DNA from: a bacterium
Lineage (GTDB): Bacteria > Armatimonadota > Abditibacteriia > Abditibacteriales > Abditibacteriaceae
Direction: 5' to 3'
DNA length: 64,000 bases
Assembly (NCBI GenBank): GCA_004172935.1
Contig: SDZD01000007.1
Span: forward strand, 1-64,000
Below the pieces are notes generated by a model that worked only from the letters and a program-made list of their open reading frames with translations, was not told where the DNA came from and searched no databases. A program made the position numbers and the translations under genes. Below, in pieces: positions 44,339 to 52,693 of this stretch; positions within the stretch are counted from its first letter, which is position 1; each line of letters begins with the position of its first letter.

Positions 44339-45571
44339 ATGAATACATATAAGTATTTGCTAATCGGCGGTTACGCCGCCGCCCATGCTGCGCATGCTAT
44401 ACGCGCGCGCGAGGCCGAAGCAACAATCCTGCTTATCAATGCCGAAAAGCACTTGCCCTACGAACGTCCCCCACTTTCCAAAGACGCAATTTTCGATATT
44501 TCCATAACTCCTCAGCAAACCGAAGTTTTCAATCAGGCGTGGTACGAGGCTAATAACATCGAACTTCTCTTGAACACAAAAGTAGTACGGGTTAATCGTG
44601 ACAGTCGAACTGTTATTTTGGAAAGCGGTAGCGAAATCGGATTCGAAAAACTTCTGTTGGCTCCCGGCGCATCCGCCAAAAAACCTGAGTTCGAGGGAGC
44701 CGATTTACCCAACGTTTTTAGCATCAGGTCATGGCAAGACATCGAACCTCTGCGGGACGCTATTGATGTGGGGGGCAAAGTTGTCGTGATAGGTGGCTCC
44801 TATCTGGGAGTCGAAATAGCCTCTGGTTGTTTGAAGCGCGGATTGGATGTCACCATCGTCGATTCGCATCCCGGCCCCTGGAGCAAATTCGCCTCGCCCG
44901 AACTTCAACAATTCATTCAATCTTCTTACGAGAAGTTAGGAGCGAAATGGGTATTCAACCAGAAAGTGAAATCAGTGGGAGGGCAGGGCAAGGCTCAAAA
45001 TGTTGAAACCGAGGCGGGGCTACTTCCCTGCGATTTCATCATCGCCGCGACAGGTGCCACGCTCAACACCGATTTGGCAAAGGAATGCGGATTGGAGATC
45101 GACCCAAAGCATGGGATAGTCGTCGATGAGCTGCTTCGGTCAAGTGATAAGGCTATTTTTGTCGCGGGAGACTGCGCCTGTTTCCACGATTCATCGGTTG
45201 GGCGCCGCTGGCACACCGAACACTACCAAAATGCCCTTTGGCAAGGCGCCATCGCTGGGGCCAATATGGCGGGCGACTCTCAAACCTTCGATCACGCGCC
45301 CTATTTCTTTTCCGACTTCCTCGATTTGCACATGATTCTGCGTGGTGATCCCCAGGGAGGGAAAAACACTAAGGTTATCGGCGACATGGAATCGGGCGAA
45401 TTCATCCAACTATACGCCAACGACGAGAAAATCGTGAAAATGGCCCTCGCCATCACCCATAACAAGCCAAAATCGGAGAAAATCGCCGCAGATTTGGAGC
45501 CTTTTGTGAAATCAAACCGCTCTTTAAATTCGGTCTCAAAAAGCGATTTTTCCGGCTTTTTTGGGACCTGA
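44339..45571 (+). CDS. FAD-dependent pyridine nucleotide-disulfide oxidoreductase
   Basis: A 410-residue flavoprotein of the ferredoxin/rubredoxin reductase type. FAD-binding start YKYLLIGGYAAAHAAHAIRA, the ERPPLSK block at about 45, the second dinucleotide motif VVVIGGSYLGVEIASG, and FVAGDCACF binding FAD. The C-terminal 120 residues form the interface domain. Ala-Ala replaces the usual GGGxAG bases in the first motif. ATG at 44339 is preceded by GGAAG. The redox partner is unknown. Confidence 0.87.
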   Translation: MNTYKYLLIGGYAAAHAAHAIRAREAEATILLINAEKHLPYERPPLSKDAIFDISITPQQTEVFNQAWYEANNIELLLNTKVVRVNRDSRTVILESGSEIGFEKLLLAPGASAKKPEFEGADLPNVFSIRSWQDIEPLRDAIDVGGKVVVIGGSYLGVEIASGCLKRGLDVTIVDSHPGPWSKFASPELQQFIQSSYEKLGAKWVFNQKVKSVGGQGKAQNVETEAGLLPCDFIIAATGATLNTDLAKECGLEIDPKHGIVVDELLRSSDKAIFVAGDCACFHDSSVGRRWHTEHYQNALWQGAIAGANMAGDSQTFDHAPYFFSDFLDLHMILRGDPQGGKNTKVIGDMESGEFIQLYANDEKIVKMALAITHNKPKSEKIAADLEPFVKSNRSLNSVSKSDFSGFFGT

Positions 45572-45932
45572 AATCCCGCCTATTCGTCCAGAAACAAGCA
45601 TTTTAATTGTTGATAGGATTGGAACAATAGTTTTCCATGCGATTTGGGGATAACCGTAGGGAAACGATGTGTACAATTTGGGAAAACTATTTGTCAATGT
45701 GGATAACAGGGAAAAGTGCCCGATTTATCCACAGGCGACATGGAAAACTTTTGGACAACTTTTTCGCTTGAGTCGGCTTCATAAAGCCAAACTTTCAATT
45801 GATATTAGGAGTTATCCCTTTTTCCCTACCCCTAATAATAATAACAAGAGTTTTAAATAATATTTAAAATACTATAGCCAGCAACGAAAAATCGAAAAAC
45901 GCATGGATAACTCAATCTGGTAAGAATTTTCG
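45572..45932. other. Candidate replication origin region (DnaA-box cluster)
   Basis: Gene-free stretch with an exact DnaA box TTATCCACA at 45725-45733, its inverse TGTGGATAA at 45698-45706, and near-boxes TGGGGATAA (45645-45653) and ATGGATAA (45903-45910). A block of A/T (about 45820-45880, AATAATAATAACAAGAGTTTTAAATAATATTTAAAAT) could be an unwinding element. It lies between par genes and dnaN. Origin function is inferred. Confidence 0.5.
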
Positions 45933-46124
45933 ATGCACAATCCAACTCAAAATCAGAACAAATTTGTATCAAATCAATCCACGACGATAACGACTTCGAA
46001 AATGGATGAAAAACGGGTAGGGTTGGTATGTCCCAACTGCGGAGCCGACTTAATCCCGCTCAAATGCAAATTGCGCTGCGAAAGTCGGGGTTGTGGCTAC
46101 CTCGTGACTTGCAGCGAGTGGTGA
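45933..46124 (+). CDS. Small zinc-ribbon protein
   Basis: A 63-residue protein whose second half has six cysteines: C33, C36, C45, C49, C54 and C60 ([26 protein letters not shown]). This suits a small zinc ribbon. Residues 1-23 are polar and may not be translated; an internal ATG at 46002 is an alternative start. No clear ribosome-binding site for either, so the start is uncertain. It lies between the origin-like region and an FKBP gene. Confidence 0.5.
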   Translation: MHNPTQNQNKFVSNQSTTITTSKMDEKRVGLVCPNCGADLIPLKCKLRCESRGCGYLVTCSEW

Positions 46125-46143
46125 AAATTGTCGAGAGGGAGCA

Positions 46144-46629
46144 GTGCGAGAGGGCGGGGGCAAATCTAAACTGCCCACTGTGAAATCCGTAGCACTTTCT
46201 TTTTCCCTCGCTCTGGGGGCTTTAGCTCTGGTATCGGGCGCTTCGTTCGCCAAACCCGCTCAAAAAGCAGCGCCCAAAAAAGCGACCCCTGCAACCCGCA
46301 CAACCAAATCGGGACTCAAAATCACCGATCTCAAAATTGGTACTGGCGCCAAAGCCGTTGCGGGTAAAACCGTGTCGGTCAACTACAAGGGCACTTTGAC
46401 CAACGGCAAAATGTTCGACCAGAGCTATGGTCGCGGCCCATTCCAATTCGGTCTCGGCTCCGGCCAGGTCATCAAGGGCTGGGACGAAGGCGTCGCTGGC
46501 ATGAAGGTCGGCGGCAAGCGCAAGCTCGTCATTCCTGCCAGCCTGGGTTACGGCGCGGCGGGTGCTGGTGGAGTTATTCCTCCCAACGCAACGCTTGTTT
46601 TTACCGTCGAATTGCTCGGCGTCAGCTAA
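46144..46629 (+). CDS. Exported FKBP-type peptidyl-prolyl isomerase
   Basis: A 161-residue prolyl isomerase. A hydrophobic export signal ([18 protein letters not shown]) and a Lys/Ala-rich linker precede the FKBP domain (about 55-161: [59 protein letters not shown]). It should help folding outside the cytoplasm. The start is a GTG; 46144 has a GAGGGAG sequence very close, 46180 is an alternative GTG that would give a shorter signal. Confidence 0.88.
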   Translation: MREGGGKSKLPTVKSVALSFSLALGALALVSGASFAKPAQKAAPKKATPATRTTKSGLKITDLKIGTGAKAVAGKTVSVNYKGTLTNGKMFDQSYGRGPFQFGLGSGQVIKGWDEGVAGMKVGGKRKLVIPASLGYGAAGAGGVIPPNATLVFTVELLGVS

Positions 46630-46652
46630 TTCCAGCTGAATAAAATTCCATC

Positions 46653-46698
46653 GAAAAGCGGCTTTGAAGGTGAGTTATCCCTAACAAAGCCGCTTTTC
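46653..46698 (+). terminator. Hairpin terminator with a DnaA-box-like loop
   Basis: Perfect 14-base arms GAAAAGCGGCTTTG / CAAAGCCGCTTTTC after the FKBP gene; the 18-base loop holds TTATCCCTA. Only a short T-run is in the stem's end, so termination strength is uncertain. Confidence 0.55.
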
Positions 46699-46705
46699 CA
46701 CAGAG

Positions 46706-46776
46706 TTATCCACAGGAAACAGGGTTTATTCAGGGGTAAAACGAGTTTTTCCCAACTTATCCATGCGTTATCCCTC
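46706..46776. promoter_or_regulatory. DnaA boxes upstream of dnaN
   Basis: Exact TTATCCACA at 46706-46714, followed by TTATCCATG at 46757-46765 and TTATCCCTC at 46768-46776, all in the same direction, ending 46 bases before dnaN. They may control dnaN or belong to the origin. Confidence 0.6.
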
Positions 46777-46821
46777 GACTTTTCCCTTGGTGTAAAATCT
46801 CTCGAACGCTTTAAGTCGCCC

Positions 46822-47916
46822 ATGAAAGTCACCTGCGAACGTTCGTATCTCGCTCAAGCCCTCGGTGTTGCCGGTCGTGCCGTCTCATCCCGCAACACGC
46901 TGCCAATTTTGACGCACGTCTTGCTTCAAACCGAAGACGACCGCATCAAACTCAGTGCAACTGACCTCGACACGTTCGTCCGCTGCGCCCTCCCTGCCAG
47001 CGTCGCCGAGAATGGCGAAGTAGCTCTGCCCGCAGCAACGCTCAGCGACTACGTTTCCAAATTGCCCGACGCCCCGGTCACGCTTGAGGGCGGCGACGGC
47101 AAAGTTGTGGTGCGCAGCGGCCATTCCCGTTTCACAATCATGAGCGCCCCTGCCGAGGATTTCCCGGTTGTCCCCGAAGTCACTCAGGGAACCGAGATCA
47201 CGGTTTCGTCGGCGACGCTCAAGGAAATGATTCGTATGACGGCGTTCGCGGCTTCGAAAGAAGAATCCCGTTCGATTTTGATGGGCGTTTTGTTCGAAGC
47301 TCGTGGCGATACCCTCACCCTCGTCGCAACCGATACCCACCGTTTGGCCTGGAAACAAACCCGCCTCACCGAATCGGTGCAAACCCCGGTATCGGCCATT
47401 GTCCCCGCAAAACCGTTGGTCGAACTTGAGCGCGTCTTGACCCGCAACGTCGAGGACATGGTGACAATTCGTTTTGGTTCGTCTCAGGTTCAGTTCCAGA
47501 GCGAGTCGGCAACGCTCGTTTCGCGAGTTTTGGACGGACAATTCCCTAACTACGAAAAAGTTATCCCCAAGGCCACCGAACGTAAAGTCCACTTCCAACG
47601 CGAAGAATGGCTTGGCGCAGTGCGCCGTGTTGACATCGTTTCGCGCAGCGCCAACCAGAAAATGGTCTGCAAATTCGGCGGTGCTATGCTCGCCATGAGC
47701 GCTGAGTCGAGCGAAGCTGGCCAAAGCTACGAGGAAATTCCCATTTCGATGGACGGCACCGATCTCCAAATCGCCTTCAACGCGAAATATCTCATGGAAG
47801 TCCTTGGTCTCATCAACGACGACGAACTCAGCCTCGAACTCAACGGTGCCCTCAACCCCGGCATTCTGCGAGCTGGCGAAGGCTTCATCTACATCGTCAT
47901 GCCGATGCAAGCCTAA
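46822..47916 (+). CDS. dnaN: DNA polymerase III beta subunit (sliding clamp)
   Basis: A 364-residue ring-forming clamp that tethers the replicative polymerase. The three repeated domains begin MKVTCERSYLAQALGVAGRAVSSRNTLP region, about 120 (ITVSSATLKEMIRMTAFA) and about 245 (VHFQREEWLGAVRRVDIVS); the C-terminus FIYIVMPMQA closes the clamp domain. It is not preceded by dnaA, unlike the common dnaA-dnaN-recF order, but recF follows. Confidence 0.95.
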   Translation: MKVTCERSYLAQALGVAGRAVSSRNTLPILTHVLLQTEDDRIKLSATDLDTFVRCALPASVAENGEVALPAATLSDYVSKLPDAPVTLEGGDGKVVVRSGHSRFTIMSAPAEDFPVVPEVTQGTEITVSSATLKEMIRMTAFAASKEESRSILMGVLFEARGDTLTLVATDTHRLAWKQTRLTESVQTPVSAIVPAKPLVELERVLTRNVEDMVTIRFGSSQVQFQSESATLVSRVLDGQFPNYEKVIPKATERKVHFQREEWLGAVRRVDIVSRSANQKMVCKFGGAMLAMSAESSEAGQSYEEIPISMDGTDLQIAFNAKYLMEVLGLINDDELSLELNGALNPGILRAGEGFIYIVMPMQA

Positions 47917-47969
47917 GCAAACGCGGCCTTCAGAAGCCGAAACGCAGAAACTAGGCGTTAACAGAAAAT

Positions 47970-48013
47970 GAAATTTGGGCCGGAAAGAGTCGTTACTCCT
48001 TCCGGCCCAAATG
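47970..48013. terminator. Long hairpin between dnaN and recF
   Basis: Stem ATTTGGGCCGGAA plus AGT / ACT plus TTCCGGCCCAAAT around a short loop, with one unpaired base. Only GCTGATTTT follows, so it may act as an attenuator or mRNA-stability element and not as a strong terminator. Confidence 0.55.
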
Positions 48014-48127
48014 CTGATTTTGAGTCAAATCTACTAGTTGCCAGAATCACGGTTTCCTGCAAGCAGCAAACGATAGAGCGGAGATTTTTCCGTGTTCCGG
48101 TTTCTAAATTCCGAAAACCGAATTTAA

Positions 48128-49288
48128 ATGGTCGTAAAATCCCTTCGCCTTTCCAATTTTCGCAACTATGCCTCGCAGGAACTCCAACTTCCTCCCGGCT
48201 TGGTTGCGTTCACAGGTGATAACGGGCAGGGGAAAACCAATTTGCTCGAAGCGGTTTGTGTGCTGGCAACGACCAAATCTCCGCTGGTCGAGCGCGACCG
48301 TGAACTGATTCGTTGGAACGAGAGAGCCGCCCGATTGGGTGCCGAAGTCGAGTTACCGCCTCCCCCCAATCGCCCTGCTGATGTGCGCCGCCTGGAGTAT
48401 TCGTGGCGTGTCGAGGGGCAAAAAGTCGAGCGTGAAATGAAAGTTGGCGGTGTGCCTGAATCGGCGGTCGCTGCATGGCTTGGCCAACTGCAAGTCGTCT
48501 CTTTTTTCCCTCACGATTCGGTTTTAGTAGATGGTGAACCTGAAGCAAGGCGCCGCTTTTTAAACCTTGAACTCGGTAAAATCTGGCCCGCTTATTTCGC
48601 TGACATCGCGAAATATCGCCGCGCTTTGTTGCAACGCAACGCCTATATCAAAGCGACCTACGATACTCCCAATCGCCGCGAAACCGAAGAAAAATATGGC
48701 TCGTTGGGCGAACTGAACCGCGCTCTGATTTCCTACGGTTCTCGCATTTTGGCTGCTCGAAGTCGATTTTTCGCTGAAATATCGCCCTTGCTTAGCGAGA
48801 CACATCAACGACTTTCGGGCTTGGATGGGCCATTCGAAATCGAGTATCTGCCCGGCCTTTCGGCATGGCGACGTGGCGATGAGAGCGACTGGTCGCGCCT
48901 TTTCCTCAGTTCGCTAGAGCGCGATCACTCCGATGATTTCCGCCGCTCCTCGACTCAAAGTGGCCCGCATCGCGATGAGTTCGCTTTCAAGTTGGCGGGT
49001 GTCGATTTGAGGCGCTACGGCTCACAGGGGCAACAACGTTTGGCAGTCTTGTCGCTTAAAATCGCGCTGGCCCACTGGGTCAGGGAAACTCTGGGAGACG
49101 ACCCTATTTTGCTGCTCGATGATGCTTTAAGCGAACTCGATGCAACCCGACGTGAGTTGCTATTGGAAGAAGCGAAATCGTTTGCACAAAGCGTGGTTAC
49201 GGCCACAGATGCAACCTTTTTAGGCTCAGTTGCTGCTCACTTTCGGGTGAATGATGGAAAAGTCGAACCCGTGTTAACAACGGCTTAA
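48128..49288 (+). CDS. recF: DNA replication and repair protein RecF
   Basis: A 386-residue SMC-like ATPase loading RecA at gaps. Walker A is FTGDNGQGKTNLLEAV (about 28-43), the signature motif is in YGSQGQQRLAVLSLKIA (about 297), and Walker B is DDPILLLDDALSELD (about 325). The N-terminal SLRLSNFRNYASQEL is diagnostic. It lies 211 bases after dnaN, its usual neighbour. Confidence 0.95.
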   Translation: MVVKSLRLSNFRNYASQELQLPPGLVAFTGDNGQGKTNLLEAVCVLATTKSPLVERDRELIRWNERAARLGAEVELPPPPNRPADVRRLEYSWRVEGQKVEREMKVGGVPESAVAAWLGQLQVVSFFPHDSVLVDGEPEARRRFLNLELGKIWPAYFADIAKYRRALLQRNAYIKATYDTPNRRETEEKYGSLGELNRALISYGSRILAARSRFFAEISPLLSETHQRLSGLDGPFEIEYLPGLSAWRRGDESDWSRLFLSSLERDHSDDFRRSSTQSGPHRDEFAFKLAGVDLRRYGSQGQQRLAVLSLKIALAHWVRETLGDDPILLLDDALSELDATRRELLLEEAKSFAQSVVTATDATFLGSVAAHFRVNDGKVEPVLTTA

Positions 49289-49390
49289 GGCACAAAAAAG
49301 GGCTCATCGCAAGGGTAAATTGCAGAAAAACCACCCTTTTCGGGCTAAAAAGGGCTCGGAAAAGGCACTAAATAACAGTTATCCATAGCT

Positions 49391-49411
49391 TTATCCCTGC
49401 ATGGGGATAAG
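49391..49411. repeat. Inverted DnaA-box-like pair
   Basis: TTTATCCC-TGCATG-GGGATAAG: facing TTATCCC words around a short loop, 24 bases before the DciA-like gene; another TTATCCATA lies just upstream at 49379-49387. Confidence 0.5.
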
Positions 49412-49434
49412 TTGAGTGAAATCGAGGTGACGAA

Positions 49435-49947
49435 ATGGACAACATAGGCAAAATCGTCAACAACGTTCTCGACGAACGTGGCTGGCGCGATAAAGTTTTA
49501 GAAAAAATGACAGTCCAGTTGTGGAGCGATGTCGCTGGGCCTCACATTGCCGCTAATGTTATTGCTGAACGGTTTACTGCTGGTACTCTCTATGTTCGTG
49601 CGCGTAGCCCTCAATGGACTCAAGAAATTCATTTTCACGAACCTAGACTTATCGCAAGTTTGAATGGGCGCCTGCGTAAACCCATCGTGCAGAAAATTCG
49701 TGCCCGTGTCACCATGCCTCCGGGAACTCGCAAGGGAAAAGTCGAACTCAACTGGGAAGACCCCACTTTCCCCGCCGAACCTCAAAAACGCGAAGAGGCG
49801 AAAGCAGCATCTAAAAACGATGCCGCCGCCATTTCTAGTCGCGAATTAACGCAAGAAATTCAAGACCCCGAAATGCGCGACTCCCTCGCCCGCGTTATTG
49901 CTGCCGTCAAGCGCTCTCAGGAAAATAAAGATCGGGAAACTGAGTAA
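49435..49947 (+). CDS. DciA-like replication protein (DUF721)
   Basis: A 170-residue protein with the DUF721/DciA core in residues about 8-95 (VLDERGWRDKVLEKMTVQLW, DVAGPHIAANVIAERFTAGT, LYVRARSPQWTQEIHFHEPR). DciA helps load the replicative helicase in bacteria without DnaC/DnaI. The C-terminal 70 residues are charged and low in order. Its place after recF fits other genomes where it replaces part of the recF-gyr region. Confidence 0.85.
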   Translation: MDNIGKIVNNVLDERGWRDKVLEKMTVQLWSDVAGPHIAANVIAERFTAGTLYVRARSPQWTQEIHFHEPRLIASLNGRLRKPIVQKIRARVTMPPGTRKGKVELNWEDPTFPAEPQKREEAKAASKNDAAAISSRELTQEIQDPEMRDSLARVIAAVKRSQENKDRETE

Positions 49948-50009
49948 AGCTCCGCTTCAATTCATAACGCCACGATTGTAAATTAACAGGAGCAAAAGCA
50001 ACAAATCTG

Positions 50010-50642
50010 ATGTCTTCATCTGCTCCGCCCTCCCACGAAAGTACCGCGTTTACTCCCGTTGGCGCCCCGCAACGCCCCGGCGAAGGAAATTGGCTCAAAG
50101 GGTTTATTGGAGCAGTTGTGGTTTTTCTGGTTGTCGCAATCCTCGAACTCAACCCCATTTTCTACGCGCTGAGCATCGTCCCGGTAATTATTAGCATCGT
50201 GTTGCATCACCTCCAGCGAAGCAACTACGACCGCATCGGTTGGTATGTGCGTCAACCGATTTTTACTCCTCAATTGCCGTTCGAGCTGGCTGGTCAGGGG
50301 CAAAAGGTGCTATTCGGCGAGAACGATATGAAAATTTCCGCGTTCATGCAGCCGGAACGTGCCATTCCCTACTCGCAAATTCTAAATGTTCAACTCTACT
50401 GCGATGGTATTTGTTTGGAGGGAGTCGCATTGACCCTGACAGATAAAACCTACTTCAACGATAAAACTGCTCCCATAACGATTTTGGATAAAGGAAATGG
50501 TGAAAGAACTCGAACAGCACTCGCCATTTTGAGAGCTAAAATCCCCCAGGCATTCTCATATGATTTACATTGGATCGAGGAAGGTTGGGTGCCTCGCACT
50601 GGTTTCACCCACCCGAAAGCCGAAAGCGTTGGTGGCGCTTAA
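50010..50642 (+). CDS. Unknown membrane protein, module copy 1 (A type)
   Basis: A 210-residue protein of no recognised family. Two membrane helices at about residues 28-65 (FIGAVVVFLVVAILEL, FYALSIVPVIISIVL) are followed by a soluble part with the conserved blocks RIGWYV, PFEL, GERTRTALAILRAK and EEGWVPRTGFTHP. The same blocks recur in the gene at 51138, so this is one half of a tandem duplication. A small membrane protein gene follows at 50716. Confidence 0.65.
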   Translation: MSSSAPPSHESTAFTPVGAPQRPGEGNWLKGFIGAVVVFLVVAILELNPIFYALSIVPVIISIVLHHLQRSNYDRIGWYVRQPIFTPQLPFELAGQGQKVLFGENDMKISAFMQPERAIPYSQILNVQLYCDGICLEGVALTLTDKTYFNDKTAPITILDKGNGERTRTALAILRAKIPQAFSYDLHWIEEGWVPRTGFTHPKAESVGGA

Positions 50643-50715
50643 TTCACGCTAAGCCCACTTTAAGAGCGCATTTTGGGGCATTCCCTAACTACTTTAGTAT
50701 TTATTTGGGCATCAA

Positions 50716-51063
50716 ATGACCATCACCTCTTTCGCCGCGCTTTTAGGAATAACCAGACAAGAAGTTGCATTGCTAATTCTAGCTGCACCTTGCCTGTTCA
50801 TCGGCAGTTTTTTCGCCGTCATGAACTGGAGCATTTTTCAATACGGCTATCTCCAAAATCGGAAAATTCGCAGAGGCGAGGATGGCGGGAAATGGATTTC
50901 GATGGGGCCATCATTCGGCATTTTTCTAGTAATCGGTTGCCTAATTTTTACCCCCTTGCGAATTCACGCCACGTGGGCATGGCTACTTGATCCATCTTCT
51001 TCCGCACTTCTCGCTGCTCTCTACGATTTGCTGTTGCGGCACCCGGCGAACAAACCTGAATAA
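50716..51063 (+). CDS. Unknown small membrane protein, module copy 1 (B type)
   Basis: A 115-residue protein with two or three hydrophobic segments (LLILAAPCLFIGSFFAVMNW, FGIFLVIGCLIFTPL, WAWLLDPSSSALLAAL). It matches the gene at 51813 in the order NW.., IGCLI, RIHATWAWLLDP, so it is the second member of the duplicated two-gene module. No family recognised. Confidence 0.6.
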   Translation: MTITSFAALLGITRQEVALLILAAPCLFIGSFFAVMNWSIFQYGYLQNRKIRRGEDGGKWISMGPSFGIFLVIGCLIFTPLRIHATWAWLLDPSSSALLAALYDLLLRHPANKPE

Positions 51064-51076
51064 CTCCCGTAATATG

Positions 51077-51107
51077 TGGATAAGTTCAGGAGCAACGAAC
51101 TTATCCA
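51077..51107. repeat. Inverted repeat with DnaA-box-like arms
   Basis: TGGATAAGTTC - 9-base spacer - GAACTTATCCA, perfect 11-base arms, between the two copies of the duplicated module, upstream of the second A gene. Confidence 0.55.
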
Positions 51108-51137
51108 TCCATCGTCACAATCTTGCTAAAGGAGAAT

Positions 51138-51800
51138 ATGAACTTCTTCGGCATCACCTTCGCCAGCCCCACATTAAAGAACGATCTCTTAGCCCCACCA
51201 GATGCGCCCCCTCGCCCCGGCTTCTCCCTATTGGTTGGGGTTTGCTGTGCGTTACTGGCTCTCTCCTACTTTTTCGCTTTTGTGGTGAATCTCCACCCCA
51301 TCATCGGAGGTATCGGATGGATTGGGATAGTGGCGTCTTTTGTCATCCCTGTCGTCCATTGGCGTCGCTATGAACGCATTGGTTGGTACGAACACCGCGA
51401 AGTCAAGCTGCCTAATCTACCATTCGAGATGCGTGGTGGCGGGGATCGTATTGTGTTCAGAGACGAGCACATTACCTTCTCCAGTTTTTTATCGCGCGAT
51501 AGAACCATAAATTACGCAGAAATCGTCACTGTTTATCTCGATTGCCAGGGGGCTTGTCTAAGCGGAGTAACCATTCGGCGAAATGTCAAACCCTATCATG
51601 CTGCCAATGAACCTAAACCTCCACAGGCCTCTTTTCTTATTTCTGATTGGGAAGATGGCGAACGAACACGCACAGCGATGGCTATTTTGCGCGCTAAGTC
51701 CCCTCTCGCCGTTTTTAGCGGGCCTCAGTGGGTAGAGGAAGGCTGGGTGCCACGCCTCGGTTTTACCCACCCAAATTCTGATGGAGCTGGCGGCCCTTAA
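51138..51800 (+). CDS. Unknown membrane protein, module copy 2 (A type)
   Basis: A 220-residue paralogue of the gene at 50010. Membrane helices at about 24-66 (LLVGVCCALLALSYFFAFVV, GGIGWIGIVASFVIPVV) and the shared blocks RIGWYEHRE, LPFEMRG, DGERTRTAMAILRAK and EEGWVPRLGFTHP. ATG at 51138 is directly behind AAAGGAG; a TTG 15 bases earlier is an alternative. Function unknown. Confidence 0.65.
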   Translation: MNFFGITFASPTLKNDLLAPPDAPPRPGFSLLVGVCCALLALSYFFAFVVNLHPIIGGIGWIGIVASFVIPVVHWRRYERIGWYEHREVKLPNLPFEMRGGGDRIVFRDEHITFSSFLSRDRTINYAEIVTVYLDCQGACLSGVTIRRNVKPYHAANEPKPPQASFLISDWEDGERTRTAMAILRAKSPLAVFSGPQWVEEGWVPRLGFTHPNSDGAGGP

Positions 51801-51812
51801 GAGAGAAAAATC

Positions 51813-52127
51813 ATGCCTGAAACGCCCGAACAAGCACGCCAATTCCTGATCAATATTTTCAGCTATGGATTCGTTGGGTTTGGTAGCTTTGCCGCCTTTT
51901 TCAATTGGACATACCTCTACGCTGACTATCAATGTCGCAAGCGAGGAGAAAACCGCCACGTCTCTATGGTTGGAGCAATAGGACTCCTATTGCCTATTGG
52001 GTGCCTCATCAACCCAGCATGGCGCATCCATGCGCTATGGACTTGGCTTCTCGATCCCTTTACCGCTGTTTGTGTTTTTTATCTTATCCAATCTGTTCCT
52101 TCATTTATCAGGCGCAAAAGCTCTTAA
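51813..52127 (+). CDS. Unknown small membrane protein, module copy 2 (B type)
   Basis: A 104-residue paralogue of the gene at 50716 (FNWTYLYADYQCRKRGENRH, LPIGCLINPAWRIHALWTWL). It starts 12 bases behind the A gene. Its stop overlaps the stop of the convergent Nudix gene by 4 bases, with no terminator between them. Confidence 0.62.
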   Translation: MPETPEQARQFLINIFSYGFVGFGSFAAFFNWTYLYADYQCRKRGENRHVSMVGAIGLLLPIGCLINPAWRIHALWTWLLDPFTAVCVFYLIQSVPSFIRRKSS

Positions 52128-52681
52128 CCCCTCAGTTTTCGCTCCAGAAGCAACAGCGCCATCACGCTCAGCGCATCGTTGATTTGACCGCTGACGACCA
52201 TCTCCACGGCCTCCGAGAGTGGCACGCGACGTACCTCGAACTCCTCCGTTTCTTCGGGGGCTGCTTCGCTTTGAGTCAGTCCCGTTGCCACGAATAAATT
52301 GCCCCGCTCGTCGGTTACCGAGTTCGAGAGGTGAAGTTCGCCGCCCAATGGCTCTACAAGGGCCGCTATAAGCCCTGTTTCCTCCTGCAATTCGCGCCGC
52401 GCGCACTCGATGGGCGACTCCCCTTCTGGGCAACCGCCTTCGGGAATTTCCCACGAATATTCCTCCATCGTGTAGCGCCATTGCCCGACGAGCGTAATCG
52501 TCCCATCGTCATGCAGCGGCACGACGCCAACGGCGTGATTTCGCATCGAAACCACACCGTAAAGGCCTTCGCTGCCATTAGGCCGCACCACTTGGTCTTC
52601 GCGGATAGAAATCCACGGATTATTGTAAACGGGGCGTGTGCTTTTGGTCTGCCAGGGATTCGTGTACTTCTCGTCGCTCAT
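52124..52681 (-). CDS. Nudix hydrolase, ADP-ribose pyrophosphatase type
   Basis: A 185-residue hydrolase with a complete Nudix box G-x5-E-x7-REL-x-EE-x-GL (from GGCPEGES to ETGL, about residues 84-107). The N-terminal PWQTKSTRPVYNNPWISIRE and the RNHAVGVVPL strand are typical of the ADP-ribose class, which removes toxic ADP-ribose. Downstream of the CobW gene by 12 bases, so likely in the same transcript. Confidence 0.88.
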   Translation of the reverse strand: MSDEKYTNPWQTKSTRPVYNNPWISIREDQVVRPNGSEGLYGVVSMRNHAVGVVPLHDDGTITLVGQWRYTMEEYSWEIPEGGCPEGESPIECARRELQEETGLIAALVEPLGGELHLSNSVTDERGNLFVATGLTQSEAAPEETEEFEVRRVPLSEAVEMVVSGQINDALSVMALLLLERKLRG

Positions 52682-52693
52682 TGATGCCGAAGT

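Noticed and set aside
46885..47910. A 341-residue open frame antisense to dnaN
   Set aside because: It lies entirely opposite a highly conserved gene, has no family resemblance, and arises from codon bias of dnaN.
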